Part shown: positions 31,138-41,199 of the stretch, piece after piece
How positions within the stretch are numbered: the stretch's first letter is position 1
Layout: each line of letters begins with the position of its first letter
Source: Coccinella septempunctata
Taxonomy: Eukaryota; Arthropoda; Insecta; Coleoptera; Coccinellidae
Length of the DNA: 64,000 bases
Assembly (NCBI RefSeq): GCF_907165205.1
Contig: NC_058191.1
Location: 15,936,501-16,000,500, forward strand
Reading direction: 5' to 3'
Notes under the pieces: model-generated
The model's input: the letters and a program-made list of their open reading frames with translations, nothing else
Database searches by the model: none
Told to the model about the DNA's origin: nothing
Program-made: the position numbers and the translations under genes

Positions 31138-32484
31138 GTTCAACTATCTTGCCACCCGACTCACGATCCAGTAACTCACACTCAACAAGTTCGATGCCCG
31201 GTATGAAATAATGTAAAGTTAAAGTTCAAAGCTAACACACGGAATAATTCAACACTGGTTATAATGTTTCAGTATCACTAAGTCCGATTAAATATCACTG
31301 TCACTAAAGCCCGGATGAACAACTAACTCAATAAAATTCACTGAAGCTCGGATGAATAATCAATTCAAAAAAAAATTTACTAAAGTCCGGATGGATAATT
31401 AATTCAACAAAATTCACCAAGGCCTGGATGAACAATTAACTCAATAAAATTCACTGAAGTCCGGAAGAATAATCAATTCAAAAATTTACTGAAGTCCGGA
31501 TGGATAATTAATTCAATAAAATTCACCAAGGCCTGGATGAACAATTAACTCAATAAAATTCACTGAAGTCCGGATGAATAATCAATTCAAAAATTTACTG
31601 AAGTCCGGATGAATAATCAATTCAAAAATTTACTGAAGTCCGGATGTATACTAAAGTCGGGATGGATAATTAATTCAATAAAATTCACTGAGGCCCGGAT
31701 GAATGATTAAAAATTCACTGAAACCCGGATTAATAATCAATGTCCAATCGAGGAAGCACCTATTATTCTATCACTCACTATTTATCGGTCACTTGACAGC
31801 TCACTGTTAACCTAACACTTGTTCGAAGAAATAGGTTACCTGTCAACAAAATGTTTCAGACCAAGTCCACTATGGGTTTTAACAGCCAAGAAAATTATTT
31901 CGGTTCAAGTTCACTTACAGTTTTACCTTTCTGAAGTTATTTTCGGTTCAAGCTCACCTAATTCAGAGGGAATAATTCACCAACAGTGTATCAACGGTTT
32001 CAAATAAAATAAAGTAATCAGAGAAACAACAAGTCCAATGCGGTTATAATCACAATAAACTATCAGAGTTATAATGAACACTTGTCAACCAGCAAATAAA
32101 TCAAATGGGGAAAGGGAAAAGAAAACACAGTCAGTTTTATTATTCAAGTGAAAATCATAAGCGGGTGAAAATCATAAGCGGTGAAAATCATACGTCAATT
32201 CCATATTGTGCGGTTATCAGAAATAGCTGGTTAACTGTTCGGTTCTGTTTAAGGTTACCAGTGATGTTCTATTATAACTCAAGATAGGTTAACTCAACGC
32301 AATCAGCAAACCGCTCACTCAACTGATCTAAATAAATTATATTTCAGAAATATAAGCCAGATAAAATATTTCCTGCAAGTCAACAGCTGAATAAATTGGT
32401 TTGTATGGTTCACCGTTCAAAACTATTCTCCTCGGTTAGATAAAAAAAAGAAGTTATTCCAAAACTGAACCCGGTTTTAAGAGT
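31138..32484 (-). other. Leader region of the LTR element
   Basis: 1.35 kb between the primer-binding site and gag, including a tandem repeat region. No minus-strand coding frame is apparent. Confidence 0.7.
31276..31745. repeat. Tandem repeats in the leader
   Basis: Roughly a dozen imperfect copies of a unit of about 38 bases with the words TCACTGAAGTCCGGATGAAT and AATCAATTCAAAA. Some are arranged as a longer unit of about 115 bases in which GGATGGATAATTAATTCA alternates with GGCCTGGATGAACAATTAA. Confidence 0.85.
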
Positions 32485-32502
32485 CCCAACGCTCGGGCGC
32501 CA
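32485..32502 (-). promoter_or_regulatory. Primer-binding site
   Basis: Minus-strand TGGCGCCCGAGCGTTGGG starts four bases after the end of the 5' LTR. It begins with TGG, complementary to a tRNA CCA end. The first bases resemble lysine-tRNA sites, but the full match cannot be assigned by eye. Confidence 0.75.
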
Positions 32503-32506
32503 ATTT

Positions 32507-34367
32507 TGTAACGGGTTTGGTCGGGAAAAGGATTTAATCTCGAGCGCCAGTTATTCTTTTAATAGGGAGAAATAGCAAACCCACCCAGGTACCTACTAGT
32601 CGGAGACAGGGTTGGGTTTATCTAAGGTGGTAGCGATAACAAGTACTTTAAAACCGAATTTATTACAACAATCTAAGTTACAGTGAACTATACAGTTATT
32701 TCCAAGTCAAGAAATATATTCAGCTGATGACCAAGTTCAAAAATAAGGAAAACAGAAATGTAATAACTTGTCACGGTGATCAGAAAGTGAAATCAATGAA
32801 TCAAAGAATATTCAAATCAATTATATTCAGTCAAACTATCAGGTATTAAAGAAAGCAAATAATTAATAGCAGTTACTTTGATTCCTTCTGAGACAATAAC
32901 GGATGTACGGGGTTTATACAAAATTTACAGCAACCGGGTGTCTCAGAAAGATCCAAGTCTCTGTAATCGGTTAATTTAGCAATGGGTTTGATCCCGAGCA
33001 CTTCCAGTGATTTTCAGTGTACAGGCCAATCAGAATTTGAAACTATTCAATTAACGGGACGGGGTTGATACAGGTGAAACACAATGCAACAATTTACAGG
33101 ATAACGGGGTAGTTTATCGTGGTCTCTCCGTGGCAACCTTGGGTGTACACGCCAAGCATTACCAGTAGAAAAACTTCGAGACTTCTGCCGATTGGTTTCT
33201 GTCACAAGATAGCCAGGCGAGAGAAGTCTGCGGTAAACGGGAAATCTACACGGAACACAACAGGGGTAGTACGGTATAAGTTACTGTGGTCTTTCTGTGG
33301 CAACCTTGGGTGTCACACGCCAAGCATTACCAGTAGAAAACTTCGAGACTTCTGCCGATTGGTTTCTGTCACCAGATAGCCAGGCGAGAGAAGTCTGCGT
33401 TAAACAGGAAGTCTAAACGGAACACAAATGGGGTAGGACGGGATAGGTTACTGTGGTCTTTCTGTGGCAACCTTGGGTGTCACACGCCAAGCATTACCAG
33501 TAGAAAAACTTCGAGATTTCCGTCGACTGGTCTTGGTTCACCAGAGAACCAGGCGACAGAAGTCTGCGTTAAACAGGAAGATTAACAACAAGGATTAACA
33601 CAATTTAACAAATAAAAGAATGCAACTTTGAATCACGAAGTATGCGGTATCAAGAAAAGACTTACAGTTTGTTCCGGTACGGTCACACCACCACTTAGCA
33701 GAAAAAAATAAAGAAAAGCAAAGGAAAACTCTAATACGAAGACAGACTTAATTAAAGCGGAAAAATTAAAGAATCACGAAGGAATCAAGAAAAGAATCAC
33801 TACCGAATCAAGACTAGAATACAGAATCGCAGAATGACTATCGAATGAATACGAATGAATTAATAACGAATGACTACCGAATGAATAATAATGAATTAAT
33901 TCTCGTCTGGTGGTGCGGTCCTATTTATTAACTCTCCAACATGTGGACGGTCACGTGATCAAAATTGCACTCAAAATTCGGAATTCTCGAATATTCTCCC
34001 CAGAAGAAATATTCTCGGTGGCGGTTATCTCTTTATCGGTAAAAGAAACTGTCGTTATCTGCAATCCACGTTGTTTTATACTGAATTCGGTGTGTTTTTG
34101 TGGACGGAAAAACAACGCCGAATGCAGAAAGACACTTTTTCTTTATTTTGGATTCTTACGGCGGATTAAGGATGGAAATTTCAATTATACGGAATTTGAA
34201 TTTATTAATCAGGATTCTGAAAAATATTTCCACAATGAAACGGAATAACTATATTGAAACTGAAATCTCCATCAGACGGTGTTGCATTGTTTCAACTGGA
34301 AAATACAGGGAAACGGATATATAAAACGAGGCTTGATTTTTATTAAAAACAATCAAGTATCGTTACA
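32507..34367 (-). repeat. 5' LTR of the gypsy-type element
   Basis: 1861 bases, same length as the other LTR and over 99 percent identical by eye. It provides the promoter of the element, which reads to lower coordinates. Confidence 0.95.
33921..33935 (-). promoter_or_regulatory. Possible TATA-like element of the 5' LTR
   Basis: Minus-strand TTAATAAATAGGACC, followed by GC-rich CGCACCACCAGACGAG. It is positioned about 435 bases inside U3. The AATAAA could instead be a polyadenylation signal. The equivalent in the 3' LTR is 25344-25358. Confidence 0.35.
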
Positions 34368-35822
34368 GTACATACACCAGTGGCGGGCGTGGTTGCCTGT
34401 CGCATTTGAGACTCGGAGGCTGAAAATGACATTGTTTGACCTTAACACTTTGGATTTCTTCAAATAGTGGGACCGACATTAGCCAAGTTGACAGAAATTT
34501 TACGGGCGAATGGTTGGTAAATTATTGCTAAGGATTTGAAATTGAAAGTTTCCTGCGCAATCTCGAGTATTTTAAAGTTTTTTATTTGTACTAATTATTG
34601 GGTTCATCATTGCATCGTATTTCGGACGAATGCGATATGGAAAATAGGCCGATATGTCATTTTTGACGGACCGAAACGATTCTTCCCAGACTTGCCGAAG
34701 TCGCTCTTGTCAAGGTTCATGGATATTCTTGTCATAAGTTATTATTCCGAAAGTTGAGTCTCCTTGATCGAACAATTCATGATAAATAGAACTTAATCTT
34801 TTATTCAATGACCATCAAAATTCGATCCAAATCTCGAAACTCTACACAATTTTTGAACTGAGATATACGTATTGAGTTTCATTCAGTTCGATAATTCAGA
34901 TAGGAATTAAGATTTCTGTGGTCAATTCGGCAAAGTGTGATATGAATTTCTCAAAAACCGTTTGATCATTTCGACCCAAATCTTGAAACTTCACATAGTT
35001 TTCGAATTGAGATGCACATGTTGAATTTCATATCGATAGTTCTGATAGGAATTGAGATTTCCTAGGTCAATTCGGCAAAGGGTGATATCAATTTCCCATA
35101 AACTGTTGGATCAATTCGAGCCAAATTTTGAAACTATACATAGTTTTCGAATTGAGTTGCATATTGAGATGCATGCGAAAACTATGTGCAGTTTCAAGAT
35201 TTGGTTCGAATTGATCCAATAGTTCCTAAGGAATTGAAATGATATTTTGACGAATCGACTACTACTCCGCTTAGCGCATCCACCATTTCGGTTGGTGCAA
35301 TAAAAGATATTTTTCGGAACGGTATCATTTTAATAATCGGTAATTTTTTTTTCGGTAATTCTAATCCATTTTCACCTTCTACTTCGGTAGGGGCGGCAAC
35401 GATGTGGGCGGCGACGGTTCTGACGGTGTTGGCGGTACGGCGGGCCTCAGGCGGAGGTCCGGCAGTATGGCCTCTGTCCTGCTCCCTGGAGTTGCGGTCG
35501 GTCCTGAGGCAGTTCTGGCGGTCCCTGGTCCTCTATCTCTAACGCAACACACCCTGGAAAGGACCCCCACACGGCCGCACCTGGAACAGAACTTCGTCCT
35601 TTCCCCTCGGCAGTCCTCCCTGTGGTGGCCTTCATTGCCACACCGCCAGCAACTGTGGGGGCCTAACCCTAGGTAGAACTGAAGTCCACAGGTCCCCACG
35701 GTCCTTTCGAACTGAAATTCAACATGTGCATCTCAATTCGAAAACTGTCTACATACACCAGTGGCGGGCGTGGTTGCCTGTCGCACTTGAGACTCGGAGG
35801 CTGAAAATGACATTGTTTGACC
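34368..35822 (+). repeat. Composite repeat unit, one full period
   Basis: After the right GTAC (34368-34371): CATACACCAGTGGCGGGCGT segment, an empty ATTGTTTGACC site near 34430-34440, a unique core (34536-34800), three diverged satellite monomers, the TACTACTCCGC flank, a gag fragment, and again the CATACACC segment up to the ATTGTTTGACC site at 35812-35822 occupied by copy B. It matches 59776-61221 in reverse complement. Confidence 0.87.
35379..35699 (-). pseudogene. Gag nucleocapsid fragment, 106 open codons
   Basis: Same fragment as at 23556, with all knuckle cysteines and histidines intact. Shares a CAGGCGGAGG variant with 59891-60211, its IR2 partner. Confidence 0.78.
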
Positions 35823-36079
35823 TTTTTTTTTTTTTTGGTGTAGCAGGGGGAAAATCTGCAAACAGACACACCCTCTGCTGAGGGGGCACAGTATGGAAAT
35901 TCTCACTCTCTGAGCTCGAGACCCACTAAAAACCCTTAACTGCTTCTTCATAGGTTCCGGGCATTTTGCCTATTAACCAGTTGACTCTTATGGTTTCTGG
36001 ACTCTCACAAGATCATAGTCGTGTTGGTAGTTGTATGCTGCCTAAAGCTTTTATAGGTTAAGCTCTTCTTTGGTTACAT

Positions 36080-38782
36080 TTAAATCCTTAACTGATCTCT
36101 AGGTCTTCGGTGGTAGGTTCTTGACCTTCTAGCTTCTTCCGTTGGATCGTAGTCGACTAATCTTCGTAGTTCCTCATTTGGATGTTGTTTGGCTTTGTCG
36201 AATATTCTTTCCGCCTTTCTCTTCATAAATTCTGTAACTGGTTCCCATTCCAAGTCCTTGTAGATTTGTTTGTTCCTAACAAACCAGGGTACGTCCATCG
36301 CCATTCTAAGGAGTTTATTCTCAGTGGCCTGTATTCTCTTGATGTGGGTCTTGGCTGCGAAGCCCCATGCCGCCGATCCATATGTGAGTTGTGGTTGCAC
36401 AATAGTTTTAATCATCGTCAACTTGATGTTCTTGATGACTTCTTCTGCCTATGAGTGGATAAAGTTTACTCATTGCGGCTTTTGTTTTATCGACTGCACA
36501 TTTGATGTGGTTTTTCCATGTAAGTCCTCTGTCAAGCGTCACTCCTAGGTATGTTGCTTCATTTTTCCATTCAACCTCTTCTCCATCAACTTCAAGGTTT
36601 CTTCCATCCTCAATCTTCTCTTTTGTAGTAATATTGCTTGAGTCTTTCTTCCATTGATTTGTATTTTCCATTTGATGCACCATTTGAGTAATTCATCTAT
36701 GGCTTCCTGCAGTCTCCGGTGTATGATCTCTGGGCGTCGATGTCTGAACGCTATTCCTGTGTCATCTGCGTACAAGGTGAGCATATTTCTAGCATTCTTC
36801 GGGATATCATAGACGTATATTACGTAAAGCAGAGGTCCAAGTACCGATCCTTGAGGCACTCCCGCTTCCAATTGTCTGGTTTGAGAGGTTGCTCCATCTA
36901 TTTTCACATAAAAGTTTCTATTCCTCAGATAGTTCCTTATAATCTTGCATAGCTTGGTCGAATATCCTGCTTTTTTCATCTTGTAGATTAGGCCTTCGTG
37001 CCATACTCTATCAAAAGCTCTCTCGATATCCATCAGAACCAATCCTGTGGCCTGTTTGGTCTGCATTCCTTCGGTGACGTATTCTATGAGCCGTAGTAAT
37101 TGGAGTTCAGTCGAATGTTCTCGTCGAAATCCAAATTGTTCGGGTGGAATTATCTTCAACATTTCTGTTTCCTCATTCAGCCTTTCAGCGAAAACCCTCT
37201 CGACGATTTTTCCTAGTGCTGATAGTAGGCTGATTGGTCTATAATTTTGAGGAAATTTCTGTTCCTTTCCAGGCTTGTTGAAAACTATCATTTCTGCAGT
37301 TTTCCATCTCTTTGAGTAGTATTCGGTCCTCATCACTCCGTTTGTTATATTCGTCAAAGCTGCTATTTCTTTTCTAGGCAATTTCTTCAACATATAATTC
37401 GTTATCCTATCTTCTCCCGGAGCTTTCATGTTTTTCAATTTCATTATGATCTCTTTGATTTCTGTTGGTGAAGCCGGTTTTGGAATGATTTCGGTTTCCG
37501 GTGGTTCCATCATCAGTTCTTCGTTTGCCTCCACTTCTTCTTCTAGATCTTCATTGTCATCATCATTTCTGTAATTTATTCTGGCTTCTCTCTCAATTGA
37601 GTCGGCCAGTGCTTCGGCTTTCTCAAGTCTCGTATATACAATTCCGTTTGCTCCATGCAGTGGAGGTATAACCGTCTGTTCTCGTCGTAAGCGTTTTTGC
37701 ATTTTCCAAGCCGAGTGATCTATTGTATTCAGTTCGCTTAATCTCTGGTGCCATCTGTTATTACGCAGTTCTGTTAAAGCATTTTTCAATATCTGGCTAA
37801 GCTTATTCAGTTTCTTCTTGTCTTCTTCTCTTTTTGTTGTTCTGTAGATTTTTCTGAGTCTTCTGTTCTTTTTTATAAGTTCCTTTATATCCCTTGGCGT
37901 ATCTCCGTGTGAATGTTTCGGAATTGGTTTCCTTATTCTCTTGGTGCTTTCTTCATAGGCTTCTTTTATTTGATTTTCCAATTTTTCAACTGCTTCATCT
38001 AATTCATCCCGGGTGTTTATTTGGGGAATTTCCGTGATTTTCTCCTGAAGTAAATTCTTATATTTCTCCCAGTCTGTGCGATCCTTGGTTTGTGTCTCTT
38101 CTTCGTTTCTTGGGCCATGTCCCACTATGAATTCTATGGGATTGTGGTCTGAAGTTCCGTCTTCTATTGTATCAATGCTGATTTCTTCAGTGATGTCTTT
38201 CATCACGACAATGTCCAGTACATCGGGTAGTCCATTTACTCTTGGTATGTAGGTCGGTATATCAGGTCCTATTACAACTGCATTAAGTTTTTCAGCATAA
38301 ATCTTCAGTCTTCTCCCGTTGGTATTTTCCACTCTACTATTCCATTCCTGCGATTTGCAGTTAAGATCACCAATTATGATTTTAGGGTGTCTTCCTTCTA
38401 GTAGCATTTTTAGATCCTCTTCCAGCATGTCCTTATCCGGTGAATTATAAGTTGAAATAATCTTCACCTGTCCTCGATTAGTATTCACAATAATCGATAT
38501 TGCTTCTACTTCTTGTCCATTGAATATTTGGTCGAAATGGTGATCCATATTCCTTCTACCCAGTATAGCAACGCCACCTGTGCTGTTAGGTCTATCATTT
38601 CTGTAGATATCGTAATTGGGAAATGCTATTCGAACGTTGGGGTTAAGTCTCGTTTCTTGGAGAGCTATGACATCCGGTCTCTTCTCTTCAATCAGTTCTA
38701 CGAATTCTGATCTGCGGGCTCTCAATCCTTCGACGTTCCAAGAGACGATTATGAGATTGTTCTTTATCGTCGTGTCAGCCAT
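36080..38782 (-). pseudogene. Jockey copy B ORF2, frameshifted
   Basis: Endonuclease and RT are intact and about 97 percent like copy A through YADD (SWNVEGLRARR, SDHNP, LVLMDIERAFDRVWHEG, AGVPQGSVLGPLLY). One base is missing from a T-run near 36598-36600 relative to copy A (GGTTTCTTCC against GGTTTTCTTCC), ending the first frame at 36545. A second lesion near 36434 (five bases lost at GTTCTTGATGACTTC) shifts frame again before the C-terminal part at 36080-36421. ORF2 would therefore lose its C-terminal region. Confidence 0.9.
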
Positions 38783-40284
38783 TAAATATTCTTAATAATT
38801 TGCTGCATCTTCTTCTCAATCTCTTTCTCCAGATTCTGCATCATCGTGCTGAGGAGGTTTTTCGTGAACTTATCCAGTTCCTCAGTGATTCCAGAAATTC
38901 CTTTTCTGGTTTCGGCTTTTTTGACGGTTTTTGCCTTTTCCGCCTTTTTCTCTGGTTTCTTCGTCTCTTTGACTGCTTTGGTTGCAGTTTCCTGGGGTTT
39001 CTTCACTTCCGAAGAGTTTTGGGATGGCCTCGGTGTATTTTGTGTTGGCCTCGAGCTGGTCTGGTTCGATCTTGGCGGTCTCTTGGTCTTTTTAGTGACC
39101 AATTTCCATTCGCTACATCCCTTGTAGCTGGCTGGATGTCCTTGCTCTCCACAGAGAACACAAGAGGCATTTCGCTCCTCGTTCTCCCTGGTAAGCGTAC
39201 ACTCCTTGGAGCTGTGATTACCAGAGCATTTCACGCACCTCCATGGAAAAGTGCACTTACTTTGGGCATGTCCATATCGCTGACAGCGGTAACATTGTCC
39301 AGGCCCAGTCGTCCTTCTCTTAGGTTCAACAACACAGTTCATGTTGTAGAGCCTTCTCACCTCGAAGATACCCTTATTCTGGGTTTTAACCAGCAAAAAG
39401 GGCATCCGCTTTTTTGTTTTATTTGAGGTCATCCTTATGACCTCAGCATCGACGATCCCTTGATCCTTGAGGTCGTCAAGGATCGTCGGGATATCTGCAT
39501 CCAGCGGTAGGTATCTCACTACCGCGTAGATTTTCTTTTCTTCCTCCCGTTGAAGAGTGTAAAACTCCCTATTTATTTTATGAAGGAAGTCCGTCATCCT
39601 TCTATGATCATCGGCGGTTTGTGGGACGATTCTTATACCGTCCTTTACTGTCGTCTCTCTTTGGTATTTAATACCGTTTCGCATTAACGCGTTGGAAATT
39701 GACGTCCATTCGGACGTACCTCTCAGGGTGACAGGGGGGATTTTTTCTTTCCTCTCCTCCACTGGAGTGTTTTTCTGTTGAGCTGAGGCTGTACCCATCG
39801 TCGTGATGGGTGGAATTTTACCTTTTTTAGGTATCTCCGTTGCTTTTTTTGCGGTCTCTTCGTCTGAAGATGCACTTTCTTTACGCGCGCGTTTTGTGGG
39901 TGGCGCGTTCTGGGTTTTCGCAACTTGAGTTGCAAAATTTTTCTTCTTTTCCGGTTCTGGAGCTACTTCCTGTTTGGAGGAATTTTTGGGGACTGCTACC
40001 GGCTTTGCAATTTCTGCAAATGTGGGAGATTTCTGTGCCGAAATAAGTTTAGCAATTTCCGCAAAACTAGGGGATTGAGGCGCTTTATTCTTATTAATTT
40101 CCTCTCTCAAGAGGCGTATCTCCCCGACCAACTGAGCTACGGTTTCAGTTAATTTATTTATTTGAGCTTTCAATTGCTCATTCTCTTCTTTGAGCCTTAC
40201 AAGCTCCTCTGCTTCTCTATCGCTGAATTCTTCGGTGTCCGTAGCTTCCATGTAGGAGCTCTCATTGTCTGAGACCTCCGACAT
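38782..40284 (-). CDS. Jockey copy B ORF1: gag-like RNA-binding protein
   Basis: 500 codons from ATG at 40284 (MSEVSDNESS). A longer frame upstream starts only at GTG. N-terminal heptads (EENEQLKAQINKLTETVAQL) suggest a coiled coil. The middle is rich in K, A and P with two similar PSFAEIAKL and PTFAEIAKP segments. The conserved TLRGTSEWTSISNALMRNG block, the three knuckles CYRCQRYGHAQSKC, CVKCSGNHSSKEC and CVLCGEQGHPASYKGC, and the tail match copy A. The ORF1 stop and ORF2 start overlap as TAATG. Confidence 0.92.
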   Translation of the reverse strand: MSEVSDNESSYMEATDTEEFSDREAEELVRLKEENEQLKAQINKLTETVAQLVGEIRLLREEINKNKAPQSPSFAEIAKLISAQKSPTFAEIAKPVAVPKNSSKQEVAPEPEKKKNFATQVAKTQNAPPTKRARKESASSDEETAKKATEIPKKGKIPPITTMGTASAQQKNTPVEERKEKIPPVTLRGTSEWTSISNALMRNGIKYQRETTVKDGIRIVPQTADDHRRMTDFLHKINREFYTLQREEEKKIYAVVRYLPLDADIPTILDDLKDQGIVDAEVIRMTSNKTKKRMPFLLVKTQNKGIFEVRRLYNMNCVVEPKRRTTGPGQCYRCQRYGHAQSKCTFPWRCVKCSGNHSSKECTLTRENEERNASCVLCGEQGHPASYKGCSEWKLVTKKTKRPPRSNQTSSRPTQNTPRPSQNSSEVKKPQETATKAVKETKKPEKKAEKAKTVKKAETRKGISGITEELDKFTKNLLSTMMQNLEKEIEKKMQQIIKNI

Positions 40285-40569
40285 GGCTTTTTGTCCGTAT
40301 TGAACTATATAAGGTATTTCTGTGTAATAATGAATATTGGAAATACTCACTAATATGTTACTTCTAAGCTATGTGGCTAAGTTATATATTTTCTATGAGA
40401 AAAATGAATCGACTCACCAGTGATATCCGTGGAACCAGCGATCTTGAGGGTGATCTGGACTCGACACTGAACACACTGAATTTGAACGAATTTCCGCTCT
40501 ATAACACACACACTTATAGAACTTACAAAAAACTTCGGAAGTTTCGTAGACGGAATCAAAAATTCCGTA

Positions 40570-40701
40570 GCTTCGCTAGTGTACACTTTCACTTCGACTT
40601 TCTCTTTTACAACACGAGAGATGACGTATCGCACTGCTTCGCTTGTGTACACTTTCACTTCGACTTTCTCTTTTACAACACGAGAGATGACGTATCGCAC
40701 T
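40570..40701. repeat. Two 66-bp tandem repeats in the copy B leader
   Basis: GCTTCGCTAGTGTACACTTT... and GCTTCGCTTGTGTACACTTT... repeat end to end with one or two differences. Repeated 5' units can be promoter modules in non-LTR elements. Copy A has a related but non-repeated stretch near 23120-23200. Confidence 0.85.
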
Positions 40702-40747
40702 GGTATCATTCAACACATCTACCTGCTTCAACGTCTCGAGGTGAACT

Positions 40748-40855
40748 GATCTTCATTATCGTCGTCTATCCTGTAATCTATTCTCGATTCTCGTTCGATC
40801 GAGTCCGCCAATGCATCTGCCTTATCAGTATTGGTATAAGCCATTCCCCTTTCAC
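40748..40855 (-). pseudogene. Scrap of Jockey family 2 ORF2
   Basis: About 100 bases encoding RGMAYTNTDKADALADSIER and ESRIDYRIDDDNE on the minus strand, corresponding to the linker before RT in copy C (45916-46010). It marks the rearranged 5' flank of copy B. Confidence 0.75.
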
Positions 40856-41199
40856 ATGGACATGGTCACATGTCATGTTCATGAGTCATGTTCTCGAGAT
40901 AGTTCAGATAGGAAATGGGATTTCAGTTAGGACTTGAAATTGAAAGTTTCCTGCGCAATCTCGAGGATTTTAAAGTTTTTTATTTGTACCAATTATTGGG
41001 TTCATCATTGCATCGTATTTCGGACGAATGCGATATGGAAAATAGGCCGATATGTCATTTTTGACGGACCGAAACGATTCTTCCCAGACTTGCCGAAGTC
41101 GCTCTTGTCAAGGTTCATGGATTTTCTTGTCATAAGTTATTATTCCGAAAGTTGAATCTCCTTGATCGAACAATTCATGATAAATAGAACTTATTCTTT
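40856..41199 (+). repeat. Composite repeat unique core, partial
   Basis: A short unassigned stretch with repeated CATGT words (40856-40930), then the unique core of the composite unit (40931-41199) without the ATTGTTTGACC segment. Confidence 0.75.

Larger units (their letters stand above)
23930..34367 (-). mobile_element. Gypsy-type LTR retrotransposon lacking RT and RNase H
   Basis: A 10,438-base element in minus orientation with two 1861-bp LTRs, a 4-bp GTAC duplication, primer-binding site, polypurine tract, intact gag, and a protease-integrase ORF from which the reverse transcriptase and RNase H have been removed in frame. Gag, protease then integrase with a C-x2-C-x4-H-x4-C knuckle points to the Ty3/gypsy group. 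No envelope-like frame is seen. The LTRs show only about three differences that I noticed, so it inserted recently, yet it cannot make its own cDNA. Confidence 0.93.
16858..36146. repeat. Left arm of 3.7-kb inverted duplication IR2, with two insertions
   Basis: Removing 18437-23245 plus one 11-bp target copy, and 23930-34367 plus one GTAC, leaves sequence that is the reverse complement of 59439-63176. Shared rare variants support this: the GLGPVSC gag variant at 23556 and 61271, the CATTTGAGAC variant at 34400 and 61186, the GGTTGGTATATTGAG deletion form near 23330 and 61800, and the CAGGCGGAGG variant in both outer gag copies. Homology ends at 36146 inside the Jockey copy B ORF2 tail. Confidence 0.88.
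35823..40740 (-). mobile_element. Jockey-clade retrotransposon, copy B
   Basis: Same family as copy A in ORF2 and in the 3' two thirds of ORF1. The poly-A (35823-35836) joins exactly the same nucleotide of the composite unit as copy A. The expected ATTGTTTGACC duplication is not found at the 5' end, where a scrap of family 2 ORF2 follows near 40748, so the 5' boundary is approximate and the flank has been rearranged. Confidence 0.9.

Noticed and set aside
34536..34757. 73-codon frame in the composite unique core, repeated about eight times
   Set aside because: No family resemblance, no change in composition, and the open state in all copies is explained by their near identity.
36080..38782. 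Copy B as an active Jockey element
   Set aside because: Two frame lesions in ORF2 and a rearranged 5' flank; only ORF1 is intact.
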